A stretch of 64,000 bases of DNA, from contig CAUJSJ030000032.1 in NCBI GenBank assembly GCA_963422775.4, positions 1 through 64,000 on the forward strand, in the 5' to 3' direction. The stretch is from Pelomonas sp963422775 (lineage in GTDB: Bacteria; Pseudomonadota; Gammaproteobacteria; Burkholderiales; Burkholderiaceae_C). Below the pieces are notes generated by a model. That model saw nothing but the letters and a program-made list of their open reading frames with translations, made no database searches and had not been told where the DNA came from. Below are positions 16,555 to 25,361 of this stretch, piece by piece (position 1 is the first letter of the stretch; each line of letters begins with the position of its first letter). The translations under genes were made by a program, and so were the position numbers.

Positions 16555-16591
16555 GTCGAGGCACTACGCTTCGGGTGTTTGAGGTTTGACC

Positions 16592-17587
16592 ATGGACGAC
16601 AAAGGCATAGAGAACGCCGCAATCCTGTTGATGTCGCTGGGCGAAGAAGAAGCCAGCGAGGTCTTCAAGCATCTGTCGCCCAAGGAAGTGCAGGCGCTGG
16701 GCGAGACCATTGCCAAACTCAAGGTCATCAAGCGCGCCCAGGTGGAGATCGTGCTCGACAAGTTCGATGCCGTCGCCGAGACCCAGAGCACCCTCGTCAC
16801 CGACACCGACGAATACGTGCGCGCCGTGCTGCGCAAGGCCCTGGGCGAGGACAAGGCCAACCTGCTGCTGGACCGCATCCTGCAGGGCAGCGACGTGTCC
16901 TCCATCGAGAGCCTGAAGTGGATGGACGCCGCCAGCGTGGCCGAGCTGCTGCGCAACGAGCACCCGCAGATCGTTGCGGCCATCCTGGCCCACCTGGACT
17001 TCGACCAGACCAGCTCGGTGCTGAAGATGTTCACCGAGCGCGGCCGCAACGAGGTGCTGATCCGCATTGCGACGCTGGACGGCATCCAGCCGACGGCGCT
17101 GAAGGACCTGAACGAGGTCATGAGCCAGATCCTGGCCGGCGGCGAGCGCATGAAGAAGAGCTCGCTGGGCGGCGCCAAGACGGCGGCCGAGATCATCAAC
17201 ATGATGGGCTCCAGCGTCGAGGCCTCGGTGCTGGACTACATCCGCGAGGCCGACTCCGATCTGGCGCAGAAGATCATGGACAACATGTTCACCTTCGACG
17301 ACGTCAACAAGATCGACGACAAGGGCATCCAGTCCATGCTCAAGGAAGTGCAGAGCGAAAGCCTCGTCGTCGCGCTCAAGGGCGCCAGCGCCGACCTGCG
17401 CGAGAAGATCTTCCGCAACATGTCCACCCGCGCCGCCGAGACGCTGCGCGAAGACCTCGAAAGCCGCGGCCCGGTGCGGCTGTCCGAGGTCGAGGCCGAG
17501 CAGAAGGAAATGCTCAAGATCGTGCGCCGCCTCGTCGACGAAGGCCAGATCGTGCTCGCCGGTGGCGGTGACGACCAGTTCGTCTAG
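16592..17587 (+). CDS. fliG: Flagellar motor switch protein FliG
   Basis: FliG is the rotor protein that MotA pushes against. 331 residues with the N-terminal FliF-binding domain (ENAAILLMSLGEEEA), the middle domain (HPQIVAAILAHL, a variant of the EHPQ motif) and the C-terminal torque domain with charged residues in EADSDLAQKIMDNMFTFDD. The start codon at 16592 follows the repeat element. fliH begins 6 nt after the stop. Confidence 0.97.
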   Translation: MDDKGIENAAILLMSLGEEEASEVFKHLSPKEVQALGETIAKLKVIKRAQVEIVLDKFDAVAETQSTLVTDTDEYVRAVLRKALGEDKANLLLDRILQGSDVSSIESLKWMDAASVAELLRNEHPQIVAAILAHLDFDQTSSVLKMFTERGRNEVLIRIATLDGIQPTALKDLNEVMSQILAGGERMKKSSLGGAKTAAEIINMMGSSVEASVLDYIREADSDLAQKIMDNMFTFDDVNKIDDKGIQSMLKEVQSESLVVALKGASADLREKIFRNMSTRAAETLREDLESRGPVRLSEVEAEQKEMLKIVRRLVDEGQIVLAGGGDDQFV

Positions 17588-17592
17588 ACGAT

Positions 17593-18369
17593 ATGGCGAC
17601 TCGTCCACCACCCCGGCAAGTGCCGCCGCCCGACCGTCGCGAAAACGAGCGCCGCAGCAACTACGCGCGCTTCATCCCGGGCGAAGAACTGCAGGGCGCC
17701 AAGGCCTGGAACCTGGACAACCTGGGCAGCGCGCCGCCCTCCCCCTTCGCACCGATGCGCCCCGGCAACCCGGCGCCCGCGCCTGCTGCAGCGGCCCCCG
17801 TGGAGCCGCCCCCGCCGCCTGAACCCAGCCCGCACGAGCAGTTGCACGCCGCGCGGCAAGGCGGCTACCAGGATGGCTACCGCGACGGCATGGCCGCGCT
17901 GGACGCCTTCAAGCAGAGCTTTGCCCAGCAGATGAGCAAGCAGCTCGGCGTGCTAGTCAGCGGCTTCGACACCGAGATGCGCGCGCTGGAGGACGACATG
18001 GCCGCGGCCATCGCCCGCATCGCCGTCGAGCTGGCCCGCCAGGTCGTGCGCAGCGAGCTGGCGCAGCGCCCCGAGCTGATCGCGCGCGTGGCGCACGACG
18101 CCGTCGAGGCGCTGCAGCTGTCGGCCCGCCACGTGCGCGTGCGCGTGCATCCCGACGATTTCCCCCTCGTGCAGGAAGGCGCCGGCAACGAGCTGCAGGC
18201 CCGCGAGGCCCAGCTCATCCCGGACGCCGAGGTGCCGCGCGGCGGCGTCAAGGTCGATGCCGACATCGCCAGCGTCGACGCGACGATTGCCACGCGCTGG
18301 CAGCACGCCGTCTCGGCCATCGGCCAGCAATCGATCTGGGAAGACCGCCGGCAGGATGAAGAGGAATGA
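17593..18369 (+). CDS. fliH: Flagellar export ATPase regulator FliH
   Basis: 258 residues. FliH dimers bind the FliI ATPase and dock it to the switch and export gate. It has a Pro/Ala-rich N-terminus (about 30-85), a central helix with small-residue repeats (QGGYQDGYRDGMAALDAF, the GxxxG-like pattern of the family), and a C-terminal domain resembling type III secretion FliH/HrpE proteins. It overlaps the fliI start by 4 nt (ATGA). Confidence 0.94.
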   Translation: MATRPPPRQVPPPDRRENERRSNYARFIPGEELQGAKAWNLDNLGSAPPSPFAPMRPGNPAPAPAAAAPVEPPPPPEPSPHEQLHAARQGGYQDGYRDGMAALDAFKQSFAQQMSKQLGVLVSGFDTEMRALEDDMAAAIARIAVELARQVVRSELAQRPELIARVAHDAVEALQLSARHVRVRVHPDDFPLVQEGAGNELQAREAQLIPDAEVPRGGVKVDADIASVDATIATRWQHAVSAIGQQSIWEDRRQDEEE

Positions 18370-19793
18370 TTTCAGCCCGCACTGATCGCTGGCAGCGCTA
18401 CCTCGCCGACCTGGAAACGCTGGCGGCCAACAACTCACCGCTGGAGTCCCACGGCAAGCTCGTGCGCGTGGCCGGCCTGGTGCTGGAGGCCACCGGCATC
18501 AAGGTGCCGATGGGCTCGGTCTGCCGCATCCAGATGCCCAGCAGCGGCAACAACCCACGCCGCGGCTCGGCGCCCGTCAACGCCGAAGTCGTCGGCTTCT
18601 CGGGCGACCGCGCCTACCTGATGCCCACCGACGAGGTGCAGGGCCTGTCCAGCGGCGCCAGCGTCGTGCCCCGCCAACTGCCGCCGCTGGCGCCCCAGCT
18701 GGGCCAGCCGCTGCACCCCTGGCGGCGCGGCGAGGACCGCGGCCTGCATCTGCCCATGGGCGACGGCCTGCTCGGCCGCGTCGTCGACCCCCACGGCCAC
18801 CCGCTGGACCGCGGCGGCGAGCTGGCCAACATCCACAACGAACCGATGGTGCGCCGCCCCATCAACGCGATGGACCGCGACCCGGTGCGCACGCCGCTGG
18901 ACACCGGCGTGCGCGCGATCAACGCGCTGCTCACCGTCGGCCGCGGCCAGCGCCTGGGGCTGTTCGCCGGCACGGGCGTCGGCAAGTCGGTGCTGCTGGG
19001 CATGATGGCGCGCTACACCCAGGCCGACGTCATCGTCGTCGGCCTGATCGGCGAGCGCGGCCGGGAAGTCAAGGAGTTCATCGAGGACATCCTGGGCGAG
19101 GAGGGCCGCAAGCGCTCCGTCGTCGTCGCCGCGCCCGCCGATTCGCCGCCGCTGATGCGCATGCAGGGCGCCCACTACGCCACGGCGATTGCCGAACATT
19201 TCCGCGACCAGGGCCGGCACGTGCTGCTGTTGATGGACAGCCTGACCCGCTACGCCATGGCACAGCGCGAGATCGCCCTGGCCATCGGCGAGCCGCCGGC
19301 CACCAAGGGCTATCCGCCGAGCTGCTTTGCCAAGCTGCCGCAATTGGTGGAGCGAAGCGGCAACGGCCTGCCGGGCGAGGGCTCGATCACGGCCTTCTAC
19401 ACGGTGCTGACCGAAGGCGACGACCCACAGGACCCGATCGCCGACGCCGCGCGCGGCATCCTGGACGGCCACATCGTGCTCTCGCGCGACCTCGCCGAGG
19501 CCGGCCACTACCCGGCCATCGACATCGAGCGCTCGGTGTCGCGGGTGATGACCAGTGTTGCGCCCCAAAACCAGGTCGATTCCGCGCGTCGGTTCCGCCA
19601 GCTTCTGGCGAAATACAACAAGGCCCGCGACCTGATCCAGCTTGGTGCCTATGCCCCCGGGGCGGACCTGGAGCTGGACCTGGCCGTGCGCCTGCATGCC
19701 GACATGACGCGGCTGCTGCAGCAGGACATGCACAGCCCGGCACTTCTTCACGCCAGCGTCAGCCAATTGCAGGCCGTGGTCCAGGGCGCCTAA
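18366..19793 (+). CDS. fliI: Flagellum-specific ATP synthase FliI
   Basis: The ATPase of the flagellar type III export apparatus, a relative of the F1 beta subunit. 475 residues. The Walker A motif is AGTGVGKS at 201-208, followed by the GLIGERGREVKEF segment and a Walker B strand HVLLLMDSLTRYA near 282. It overlaps fliH by 4 nt. Its TAA stop codon forms part of a sigma-28-like promoter that reads into fliJ. Confidence 0.97.
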   Translation: MISARTDRWQRYLADLETLAANNSPLESHGKLVRVAGLVLEATGIKVPMGSVCRIQMPSSGNNPRRGSAPVNAEVVGFSGDRAYLMPTDEVQGLSSGASVVPRQLPPLAPQLGQPLHPWRRGEDRGLHLPMGDGLLGRVVDPHGHPLDRGGELANIHNEPMVRRPINAMDRDPVRTPLDTGVRAINALLTVGRGQRLGLFAGTGVGKSVLLGMMARYTQADVIVVGLIGERGREVKEFIEDILGEEGRKRSVVVAAPADSPPLMRMQGAHYATAIAEHFRDQGRHVLLLMDSLTRYAMAQREIALAIGEPPATKGYPPSCFAKLPQLVERSGNGLPGEGSITAFYTVLTEGDDPQDPIADAARGILDGHIVLSRDLAEAGHYPAIDIERSVSRVMTSVAPQNQVDSARRFRQLLAKYNKARDLIQLGAYAPGADLELDLAVRLHADMTRLLQQDMHSPALLHASVSQLQAVVQGA

Positions 19794-19817
19794 ACCTCCG
19801 GTCAGGCGCGCCGATAT
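19791..19817 (+). promoter_or_regulatory. FliA (sigma-28)-like promoter before fliJ, overlapping the fliI stop
   Basis: TAAACCTC (19791-19798, starting with the fliI TAA stop), exactly 11 nt, and GCCGATAT (19810-19817, 7 of 8). It ends about 50 nt before fliJ. It would allow late expression of fliJ-fliK on top of read-through from the early operon. Confidence 0.6.
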
Positions 19818-19866
19818 CGATTGAGCGTCGGACTCTTTGGTCAGGCGCTGCGCTGGAGTTTGTTGA

Positions 19867-20322
19867 ATGAGTGCACCCGCCACCGATACCCTGAGCCTGC
19901 TGCTGGAACGCGCCGAAGGCGAACGTGACACGGCCGCCCAGGCCCTGCACGCCGCCAGCGCCCAGGCCCAGGCCGCGCGCAACCAGCATGGCGAGCTGTC
20001 CGGCTACCGCCAGGACTACCAGCAGCGCTGGACGCAGAGCTTCGCCCAGGCCACGACGATGGAGATCGTGGCCTGCTACCAGAGCTTCGGCCAGCGCCTG
20101 AACCAGGCCGTCGACACCCAGGGCCATGTTGCCAACCACGCCGATCAGCGCCAGGTGCGCGCCCGCGAGGCCTTGCGCCAGGCCGAACTGCGCGTGGCGG
20201 CCCTGCGCCAGCTGATCGCACGCCGCCAGGCCGAGGCCGCCAAGGTGGTCCAGCGCCGCGAGCAGCGTGCCACCGACGAGTTCGCCGCCCGCGCGCATCT
20301 GCGCGGCACGGTCCACGCCTGA
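19867..20322 (+). CDS. fliJ: Flagellar export protein FliJ
   Basis: 151 residues, predicted almost wholly coiled coil and rich in Ala, Gln, Arg and Glu. FliJ is the stalk-like protein that connects the FliI ring to FlhA and escorts chaperones. It begins MSAPATDTLSLLLERAEGERD. The call rests on length, coiled-coil nature and position between fliI and fliK. A 73-nt gap with a sigma-28-like site separates it from fliI. Confidence 0.88.
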   Translation: MSAPATDTLSLLLERAEGERDTAAQALHAASAQAQAARNQHGELSGYRQDYQQRWTQSFAQATTMEIVACYQSFGQRLNQAVDTQGHVANHADQRQVRAREALRQAELRVAALRQLIARRQAEAAKVVQRREQRATDEFAARAHLRGTVHA

Positions 20323-20335
20323 GGAGGTCGCCACC

Positions 20336-21703
20336 ATGCTCAGCAGCGCCCAATACGTTTCGCCCAAGCCCGCCGCGCTGCCGCCTGCAGCCCAGCCCGC
20401 CCTGCCCGGCTCGGGCACGGCCGGCGGCCCGAGCTTCGCCCAGTTCCTGAACGACCAGCCCGAGATGCTGCCGCCACCCGCGCACACCGACCCCGTGCCG
20501 GTGGCGCCCGACACGGCCGGCGAAGCGAAGGCGGCAGCGGCACCTGCACCGGCGACGACCACGGCACCAGCCCGGCGCAAGGAAGGCAATGCGGCTTCCG
20601 CCAAGCCGGCCACGCCGCCCGCGGGCCGCGCGCCCGACGCGACCGCCGGCACGGGCAAGCCGGCATCGGACACCCAGGCCTGTGGCGACGCCAGCGCGAC
20701 GAACGACGCGACGGCCGATGTCGACCAGGAACCCGAGACCTCGGGTCTGAACGAATTCACGCAACTCATCGGCCTGGCCGTGCAGACGCCGCAGGCTGTG
20801 CAGGCCCAGGCCGTCGCTTCGACCCTGCCAGGCGCCCCCGCCACCACGGCGGATTCAGACGCCGAACCGGCCGCCAAGAGCGCCCTGGCTGCGCTGGGCC
20901 CAGCGGGCACACGTGGCGCCCGCGCCGGCCGTGCGGTCGACGAAGACGCCAGCAATCCTGCCCCACGCGCCAGCAGCGCCGATGCGGTCGACGCTTCGAC
21001 CACCGAACGCCGTCCCGCCGAAGCACCCGCACGCACCGCGGACGCGCCGCGGGCAAGAGGCATCGAACTCGCCGCCGACACGGCCGCGGCGGCACGCAGC
21101 GCCAGCAGTGACGCACTGCAAACGGCCACCGCTGCGCCCGACGACGCCCCGCCGCGCGCAACGGCCCCGCCGGACGCCCTGCTGCCCAGCTTCGCCGCGG
21201 TGCTGGCCCAGGCACTCCCCACGGCTGCCGCTGCGGCGGACACCAAGCCGGCGCCGCCCACCAGCCAGGTGCATGCCGCGCTGCACAGCAACGCCTTCGG
21301 GCCCGAACTGGCAGCCAGCGTCAGCCTGCTGGCCGTGGACGGCGTACAGACCGCCGAGTTGCAGCTGAACCCGGCCGACATGGGCCCGGTGGCCGTGCAG
21401 ATCGTCGTCGACGGCGCGCAGACCCAGGTCTCCTTCCACGCCGTCCAGGCCGAGACCCGCCAGGCGCTGGAGCAGAGCCTGCCCGACCTCGCCGCGGCGC
21501 TGCAGGGCCAGGGCCTGACGCTTTCCGGCGGCGGTGTCTTCCAGCAATCCTCGCGGGACGCCCAGGGCGGCGACGCTGAACCCGGCAACACCGATGGCCG
21601 CAGCGCCCGCACCAGCGCCAGGGGCGGCCGCGTGTCCGGCACCAGCGCCGCGGCGACGGCTCCCGCCCGACGCGTCGTCGGCCTGCTCGACACATTTGCC
21701 TGA
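20336..21703 (+). CDS. fliK: Flagellar hook-length control protein FliK
   Basis: 455 residues. A long, low-complexity Ala/Pro/Thr-rich N-terminal region measures hook length. A conserved C-terminal domain (about 340-420), with the family core ELQLNPADMGPVAVQI and a later Q/A-rich helix, switches export specificity at FlhB. The ATG at 20336 has a strong GAGGAGG site 8 nt upstream; the open frame before it overlaps fliJ and is not used. Confidence 0.94.
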   Translation: MLSSAQYVSPKPAALPPAAQPALPGSGTAGGPSFAQFLNDQPEMLPPPAHTDPVPVAPDTAGEAKAAAAPAPATTTAPARRKEGNAASAKPATPPAGRAPDATAGTGKPASDTQACGDASATNDATADVDQEPETSGLNEFTQLIGLAVQTPQAVQAQAVASTLPGAPATTADSDAEPAAKSALAALGPAGTRGARAGRAVDEDASNPAPRASSADAVDASTTERRPAEAPARTADAPRARGIELAADTAAAARSASSDALQTATAAPDDAPPRATAPPDALLPSFAAVLAQALPTAAAAADTKPAPPTSQVHAALHSNAFGPELAASVSLLAVDGVQTAELQLNPADMGPVAVQIVVDGAQTQVSFHAVQAETRQALEQSLPDLAAALQGQGLTLSGGGVFQQSSRDAQGGDAEPGNTDGRSARTSARGGRVSGTSAAATAPARRVVGLLDTFA

Positions 21704-21839
21704 AGCTGAAGCGGAAATAGCCACGCCTGGCTTGATCTGATCGAGGTTTGCCCGGCGTGCCCCGGGTCAATAATCGGACGCAAAGGTGCCCATGGCCCGC
21801 AGTGGCAGGCCTGGGTCAAGGACGTTTCAAGGAGTTTTC

Positions 21840-22430
21840 ATGGCGACTGCGCCGGCAGCGGAACCCGCCGCGCCCAAGGGCGGCGGCAGCAAGAAGCTGA
21901 TCATCATCATCGCGGCCGTGCTCGTGCTCGTGCTGGTCGGTGGCGGTGCGGCTGTCATGCTGCTCAAGAAGAAGCCCGCGGCCGAGGAAGGCGAGGATGG
22001 CGAAGCCGTCGAGACGCCCGTCAAGGCCAAGGCCCACGCCAAGCCCGACCACCCGCCTACCTTCGTGCCGCTGGACCCCTTCACGGTCAACCTGGCCGAC
22101 AAGGACGTGGACCGTTTCGCCCAGATCGGCGTGACGCTGCAGGTCGAGGACCCGAAGTTCGCCGACCAGATCAAGGCCTACATGCCCGCCATCCGCAGCA
22201 ATGTGCTGATGGTGCTGTCGCACAAGACCGCCGGTGAGCTGCTGTCCCGCGAGGGCAAGGAAAAGCTCGCCAAGGAAATCATGCGCGAATCGGTGCGGCC
22301 GATGGGCATCGAGGTCGACGAGGAAGAAGAAGAGTCCGCTGACGCGCCGAAGAAGAAAAAGAAGAAGAAAAAGGCTGCTGTGGAAAACCCCGTGACGCAA
22401 GTCCTGTTCTCCAACTTCATCGTCCAGTAG
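21840..22430 (+). CDS. fliL: Flagellar basal body-associated protein FliL
   Basis: FliL is a single-pass inner-membrane protein around the stator. 196 residues from the ATG at 21840 (AAGGAG upstream). The membrane helix (about 19-40) follows a short Ala/Gly/Lys-rich tail, then the periplasmic FliL domain with FVPLDPFTVNLADKD. It is unusual in carrying an acidic run of Glu followed by eight Lys just before the conserved C-terminal VTQVLFSNFIVQ. Confidence 0.95.
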   Translation: MATAPAAEPAAPKGGGSKKLIIIIAAVLVLVLVGGGAAVMLLKKKPAAEEGEDGEAVETPVKAKAHAKPDHPPTFVPLDPFTVNLADKDVDRFAQIGVTLQVEDPKFADQIKAYMPAIRSNVLMVLSHKTAGELLSREGKEKLAKEIMRESVRPMGIEVDEEEEESADAPKKKKKKKKAAVENPVTQVLFSNFIVQ

Positions 22431-22443
22431 GTCGGGTTCGACC

Positions 22444-23448
22444 ATGAATCAGCAGATCCTTTCCCAAGACGAAGTCGATGCACTGCTCCAGGGCATCACC
22501 GGCGAGAGCCAGAAGCTCGAGGCCGAGGAGGAGCAGGTTGGCGGCATACGCGAGTACAACCTCGCCAGCCAGGAACGCATCGTCCGTGGGCGCATGCCCA
22601 CGATGGAAATCATCAACGAGCGGTTTGCGCGCAACATCCGCGTGGGCCTGTTCAACTTCATCCGCAAGAGCCCGGAAGTCGCCATCGGCGGCATCAAGGT
22701 GCAGAAGTACAGCGCCTTCCTGCGCGAGATCGTCGTTCCGACCAACTTCAACATCGTGTCGGTCAAGCCGCTGCGCGGCAGCGGCCTCATCGTCTGCGAT
22801 CCGACCTTGGTGTTTGCCGTCATCGATTCGCTGTTTGGCGGCATCGGCAAGTTCCACGCCCGCATCGAAGGCCGCGACTTCTCGCCCACCGAGCAGCGCG
22901 TCATCACGCGCATCGTCGAGGTCATCCTCACCGAATACCACAAGGCCTGGAAGGGCATCTATCCGCTGGAGCTGGAATACCAGCGCTCGGAGATGCAGCC
23001 CCAGTTCGCCAACATCGCCACGCCCAGCGAGATCGTCGTGTCGACCTCGTTCACGCTGGAGATCGGCGAGACCAGCGGCACCATTTATTTCTGCATCCCC
23101 TACTCGACGCTGGAGCCCATCCGCGACGTGCTCTACAGCACGACGCAGGGCGACTCCACGGAGCCGGACCGGCGCTGGATCAACCTGCTGAAGACGCAGA
23201 TCCAGGCCGCCGAGGTCGAGCTGGTGGCCGAACTGGGCACCGCACCAGCCACCGTGGAGCAGTTGCTGGCCTTCAAGCCGGGTGACTTCATCGAGCTGGA
23301 CCTGGACCCGATGATCCAGACCAAGGTGGACGGCGTGCCCATCTTCGACTGCCACTACGGCACGTCAAATGGTCGTTACGCCCTCAAGATCGACAAGATG
23401 CTGACTGGCTCTCAGGAGAGCTGGTTGGGAGCCAAACATGAGCCCTGA
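22444..23448 (+). CDS. fliM: Flagellar motor switch protein FliM
   Basis: FliM is the C-ring protein that binds CheY-P. 334 residues. The N-terminal CheY-binding peptide is LSQDEVDALLQGITG. A central CheC-like domain (about 40-235) and a C-terminal SpoA domain (about 250-325), homologous to FliN, follow. It starts 13 nt after fliL and overlaps fliN by 11 nt. Confidence 0.98.
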   Translation: MNQQILSQDEVDALLQGITGESQKLEAEEEQVGGIREYNLASQERIVRGRMPTMEIINERFARNIRVGLFNFIRKSPEVAIGGIKVQKYSAFLREIVVPTNFNIVSVKPLRGSGLIVCDPTLVFAVIDSLFGGIGKFHARIEGRDFSPTEQRVITRIVEVILTEYHKAWKGIYPLELEYQRSEMQPQFANIATPSEIVVSTSFTLEIGETSGTIYFCIPYSTLEPIRDVLYSTTQGDSTEPDRRWINLLKTQIQAAEVELVAELGTAPATVEQLLAFKPGDFIELDLDPMIQTKVDGVPIFDCHYGTSNGRYALKIDKMLTGSQESWLGAKHEP

Positions 23449-23887
23449 TTCCCCCAGCCAAGAAGAGCAGGACGCGATGGCGGCTGAATGGGCCGCGGCG
23501 CTTGCCGAGGCCGCACCAGCACCCTCGCCTTCCACCGAGATGGCCACGGAGGTGGCGCCCGAGCAGGTGTCCACGCCCAACTTTGCCAACTTCACGCCCA
23601 CGCTGGGCGCGGGGCCGGGCAACGACATCAACATGATCCTGGACATCCCCGTCCAGCTGACCGTGGAGCTCGGCCGCACCCGCATCCCGATCAAGAACAT
23701 CCTGCAGCTCGCCCAGGGCTCGGTGGTGGAGCTGGACGCGCTGGCCGGCGAGCCGATGGACGTGCTCGTCAACGGCTACCTGATCGCCCAGGGCGAGGTC
23801 GTCGTCGTGAACGACAAGTTCGGCATCCGGCTGACCGACATCGTCACGCCGTCCGAACGCATGCGCCGCCTGTCCAAGGCCGCCTGA
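23438..23887 (+). CDS. fliN: Flagellar motor switch protein FliN
   Basis: 149 residues. An acidic, Ala/Pro-rich N-terminal extension is followed by a SpoA (C-ring) domain over about 65-145: MILDIPVQLTVELGRTRIPI, then LVNGYLIAQGEVVVV and the final RMRRLSKAA. The gene begins inside the end of fliM. The last codons and stop are part of a 14-nt-period duplication (23878-23903). Confidence 0.97.
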   Translation: MSPDSPSQEEQDAMAAEWAAALAEAAPAPSPSTEMATEVAPEQVSTPNFANFTPTLGAGPGNDINMILDIPVQLTVELGRTRIPIKNILQLAQGSVVELDALAGEPMDVLVNGYLIAQGEVVVVNDKFGIRLTDIVTPSERMRRLSKAA

Positions 23888-23900
23888 ACAGGGCCGCCTG

Positions 23901-23926
23901 AACTGAGCCGATTTTCCGGCTCAGTT
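23901..23926. other. Perfect hairpin between fliN and fliO
   Basis: A 10-bp stem (23901-23910 with 23917-23926) has a 6-nt loop. No T run follows, so it is a weak terminator at best. It may tune expression or mRNA stability of fliOPQR relative to fliLMN. Confidence 0.5.
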
Positions 23927-23968
23927 GCCTGGACCGACCGCTCAAGTCGGTCCGCAAAATGCCGAGGC

Positions 23969-24292
23969 ATGAATGCTTCCGGCCTGCTCCCCTTTCTCTG
24001 GTTCCTCGGCATCGTCGCGCTGATCCCGGTCGCGCTGTGGCTGCTGAAAAGAACGCCCATGGGCGGCGCGGCCGCGGCCGGCGTGCTGCGCGTCGTGGCC
24101 CAGCTGCCCATGGCGCCCAACCAGCGCCTACTCGTCGTCGAAGTGGGCCAGGGCGATGACCGTCGCTGGCTGGTGCTGGGCGCCACCGCGCAGAGCATCA
24201 CGACGCTGCACACGCTGCCGCCACAGGCCGAACCGGTGGCGCCGGCGAGCTTCGCCAAGCTGCTCAGCAAGGAGCGCGGTCATGCGGGCTAA
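23969..24292 (+). CDS. fliO: Flagellar biosynthesis protein FliO
   Basis: 107 residues. One N-terminal membrane helix (about 6-25) is followed by a basic turn (LKRTP) and a small cytoplasmic domain with the family pattern VVAQLPMAPNQRLLVVEVG. FliO helps assemble the FliP ring of the export gate. Its 3' end overlaps the fliP start by 11 nt. Confidence 0.9.
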   Translation: MNASGLLPFLWFLGIVALIPVALWLLKRTPMGGAAAAGVLRVVAQLPMAPNQRLLVVEVGQGDDRRWLVLGATAQSITTLHTLPPQAEPVAPASFAKLLSKERGHAG

Positions 24293-25028
24293 GTTGCTGC
24301 TGGGTGCCAGCCTGCTGCTGACGGCCGGTGCTGCCTTTGCGCAAAGCCAGACACCACCAGCCACGCTGCCACTGCTGATCGGCCAAGGCGCCGGTGGCAG
24401 CTACTCGGTGCCCATCCAGACGCTGCTCTTCTTCACCGCACTGGGCTTCCTGCCCGCCGTGCTGCTGATGATGACGGGCTTCACGCGCATCGCCATCGTG
24501 CTGAGCCTGATGCGCCAGGCGCTGGGCACGCAGGCCGCGCCACCTAACCAGGTCATCGTGGGGCTGTCGCTGTTCCTGACCTTCTTCGTCATGAGCCCGA
24601 CGCTGGACAAGGTCTACGAGCAGGCCTGGCAGCCCTACAGCGCCGGCACCATCCCCTTCGACGAGGCCTTGAAGCGGGCTGAAGTGCCGATGCGCGGCTT
24701 CATGCTCAAGCAGACGCGCCAGGCCGACGTGGCCCTGTTCTCGCGCCTGGCCAAGCTGGACGCCAGCGTGAAGGCCGAGGAGGTGCCCTTCAAGGTGCTG
24801 GTGCCGGCCTTCGTGACCAGCGAGTTGAAGAGCGCTTTCCAGATCGCCTTCCTGATCTTCATCCCCTTCCTCGTCATCGACATGATCGTGGCGAGCGTGC
24901 TGATGAGCCTGGGGATGATGATGCTGTCGCCGGTGCTCGTCGCGCTGCCCTTCAAGCTGATGCTGTTCGTGTTGGCGGATGGCTGGAATTTGCTGGTCGG
25001 CTCACTGGCAGCCAGCTTTGTCACTTAA
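24282..25028 (+). CDS. fliP: Flagellar export gate protein FliP
   Basis: 248 residues from the ATG at 24282, chosen because it opens a signal peptide (MRAKLLLGASLLLTAGAAFA), as in other FliP proteins. Later helices carry the family motifs ALGFLPAVLLMMTGFTRI, SLFLTFFVMSP and PFLVIDMIVASVLMSLGM. FliP forms the core of the type III export pore. The open frame upstream lies over fliO and is not used. Confidence 0.97.
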   Translation: MRAKLLLGASLLLTAGAAFAQSQTPPATLPLLIGQGAGGSYSVPIQTLLFFTALGFLPAVLLMMTGFTRIAIVLSLMRQALGTQAAPPNQVIVGLSLFLTFFVMSPTLDKVYEQAWQPYSAGTIPFDEALKRAEVPMRGFMLKQTRQADVALFSRLAKLDASVKAEEVPFKVLVPAFVTSELKSAFQIAFLIFIPFLVIDMIVASVLMSLGMMMLSPVLVALPFKLMLFVLADGWNLLVGSLAASFVT

Positions 25029-25091
25029 TGACCTTGCGGGACAGACCGCCCGAGCGAAGCGAGTAGCTCCGTCCCCAACTGACTGAGATTT

Positions 25092-25361
25092 ATGGACGCA
25101 CAACAAGTCTTCACCTTCGGCCAGCAGGGGCTGTACATGCTGCTGCTGGTGTCCGCACCCATCCTCATCGTCGTGCTGCTGGTCGGCGTGGTCGTCAGCG
25201 TGTTCCAGGCGGCCACGCAGATCAACGAGGCGACGCTGTCCTTCGTGCCCAAGGTCATCGGGGCCGTGCTGACGCTGGCGGTGGCGGGGCCTTGGATGAT
25301 GACGACGCTGGTGGAGTACATCCAGCGCACGTTGATGACGATTCCCTCGGTCGTCGGCTAG
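25092..25361 (+). CDS. fliQ: Flagellar export gate protein FliQ
   Basis: 89 residues with two membrane helices, the usual FliQ size. Family features are a helix with the pattern LLLVSAPILIVVLLVGVVVS, followed by FQAATQINEATLSFVPK. The 63-nt gap after fliP contains no obvious signal. fliR follows immediately. Confidence 0.96.
   Translation: MDAQQVFTFGQQGLYMLLLVSAPILIVVLLVGVVVSVFQAATQINEATLSFVPKVIGAVLTLAVAGPWMMTTLVEYIQRTLMTIPSVVG

Noticed and set aside
25029..25091. The 63-nt gap between fliP and fliQ as another copy of the intergenic repeat
   Set aside because: It has a GAGCGAAGCGAG-like motif but shares none of the long blocks or the conserved stem of the two repeat copies.
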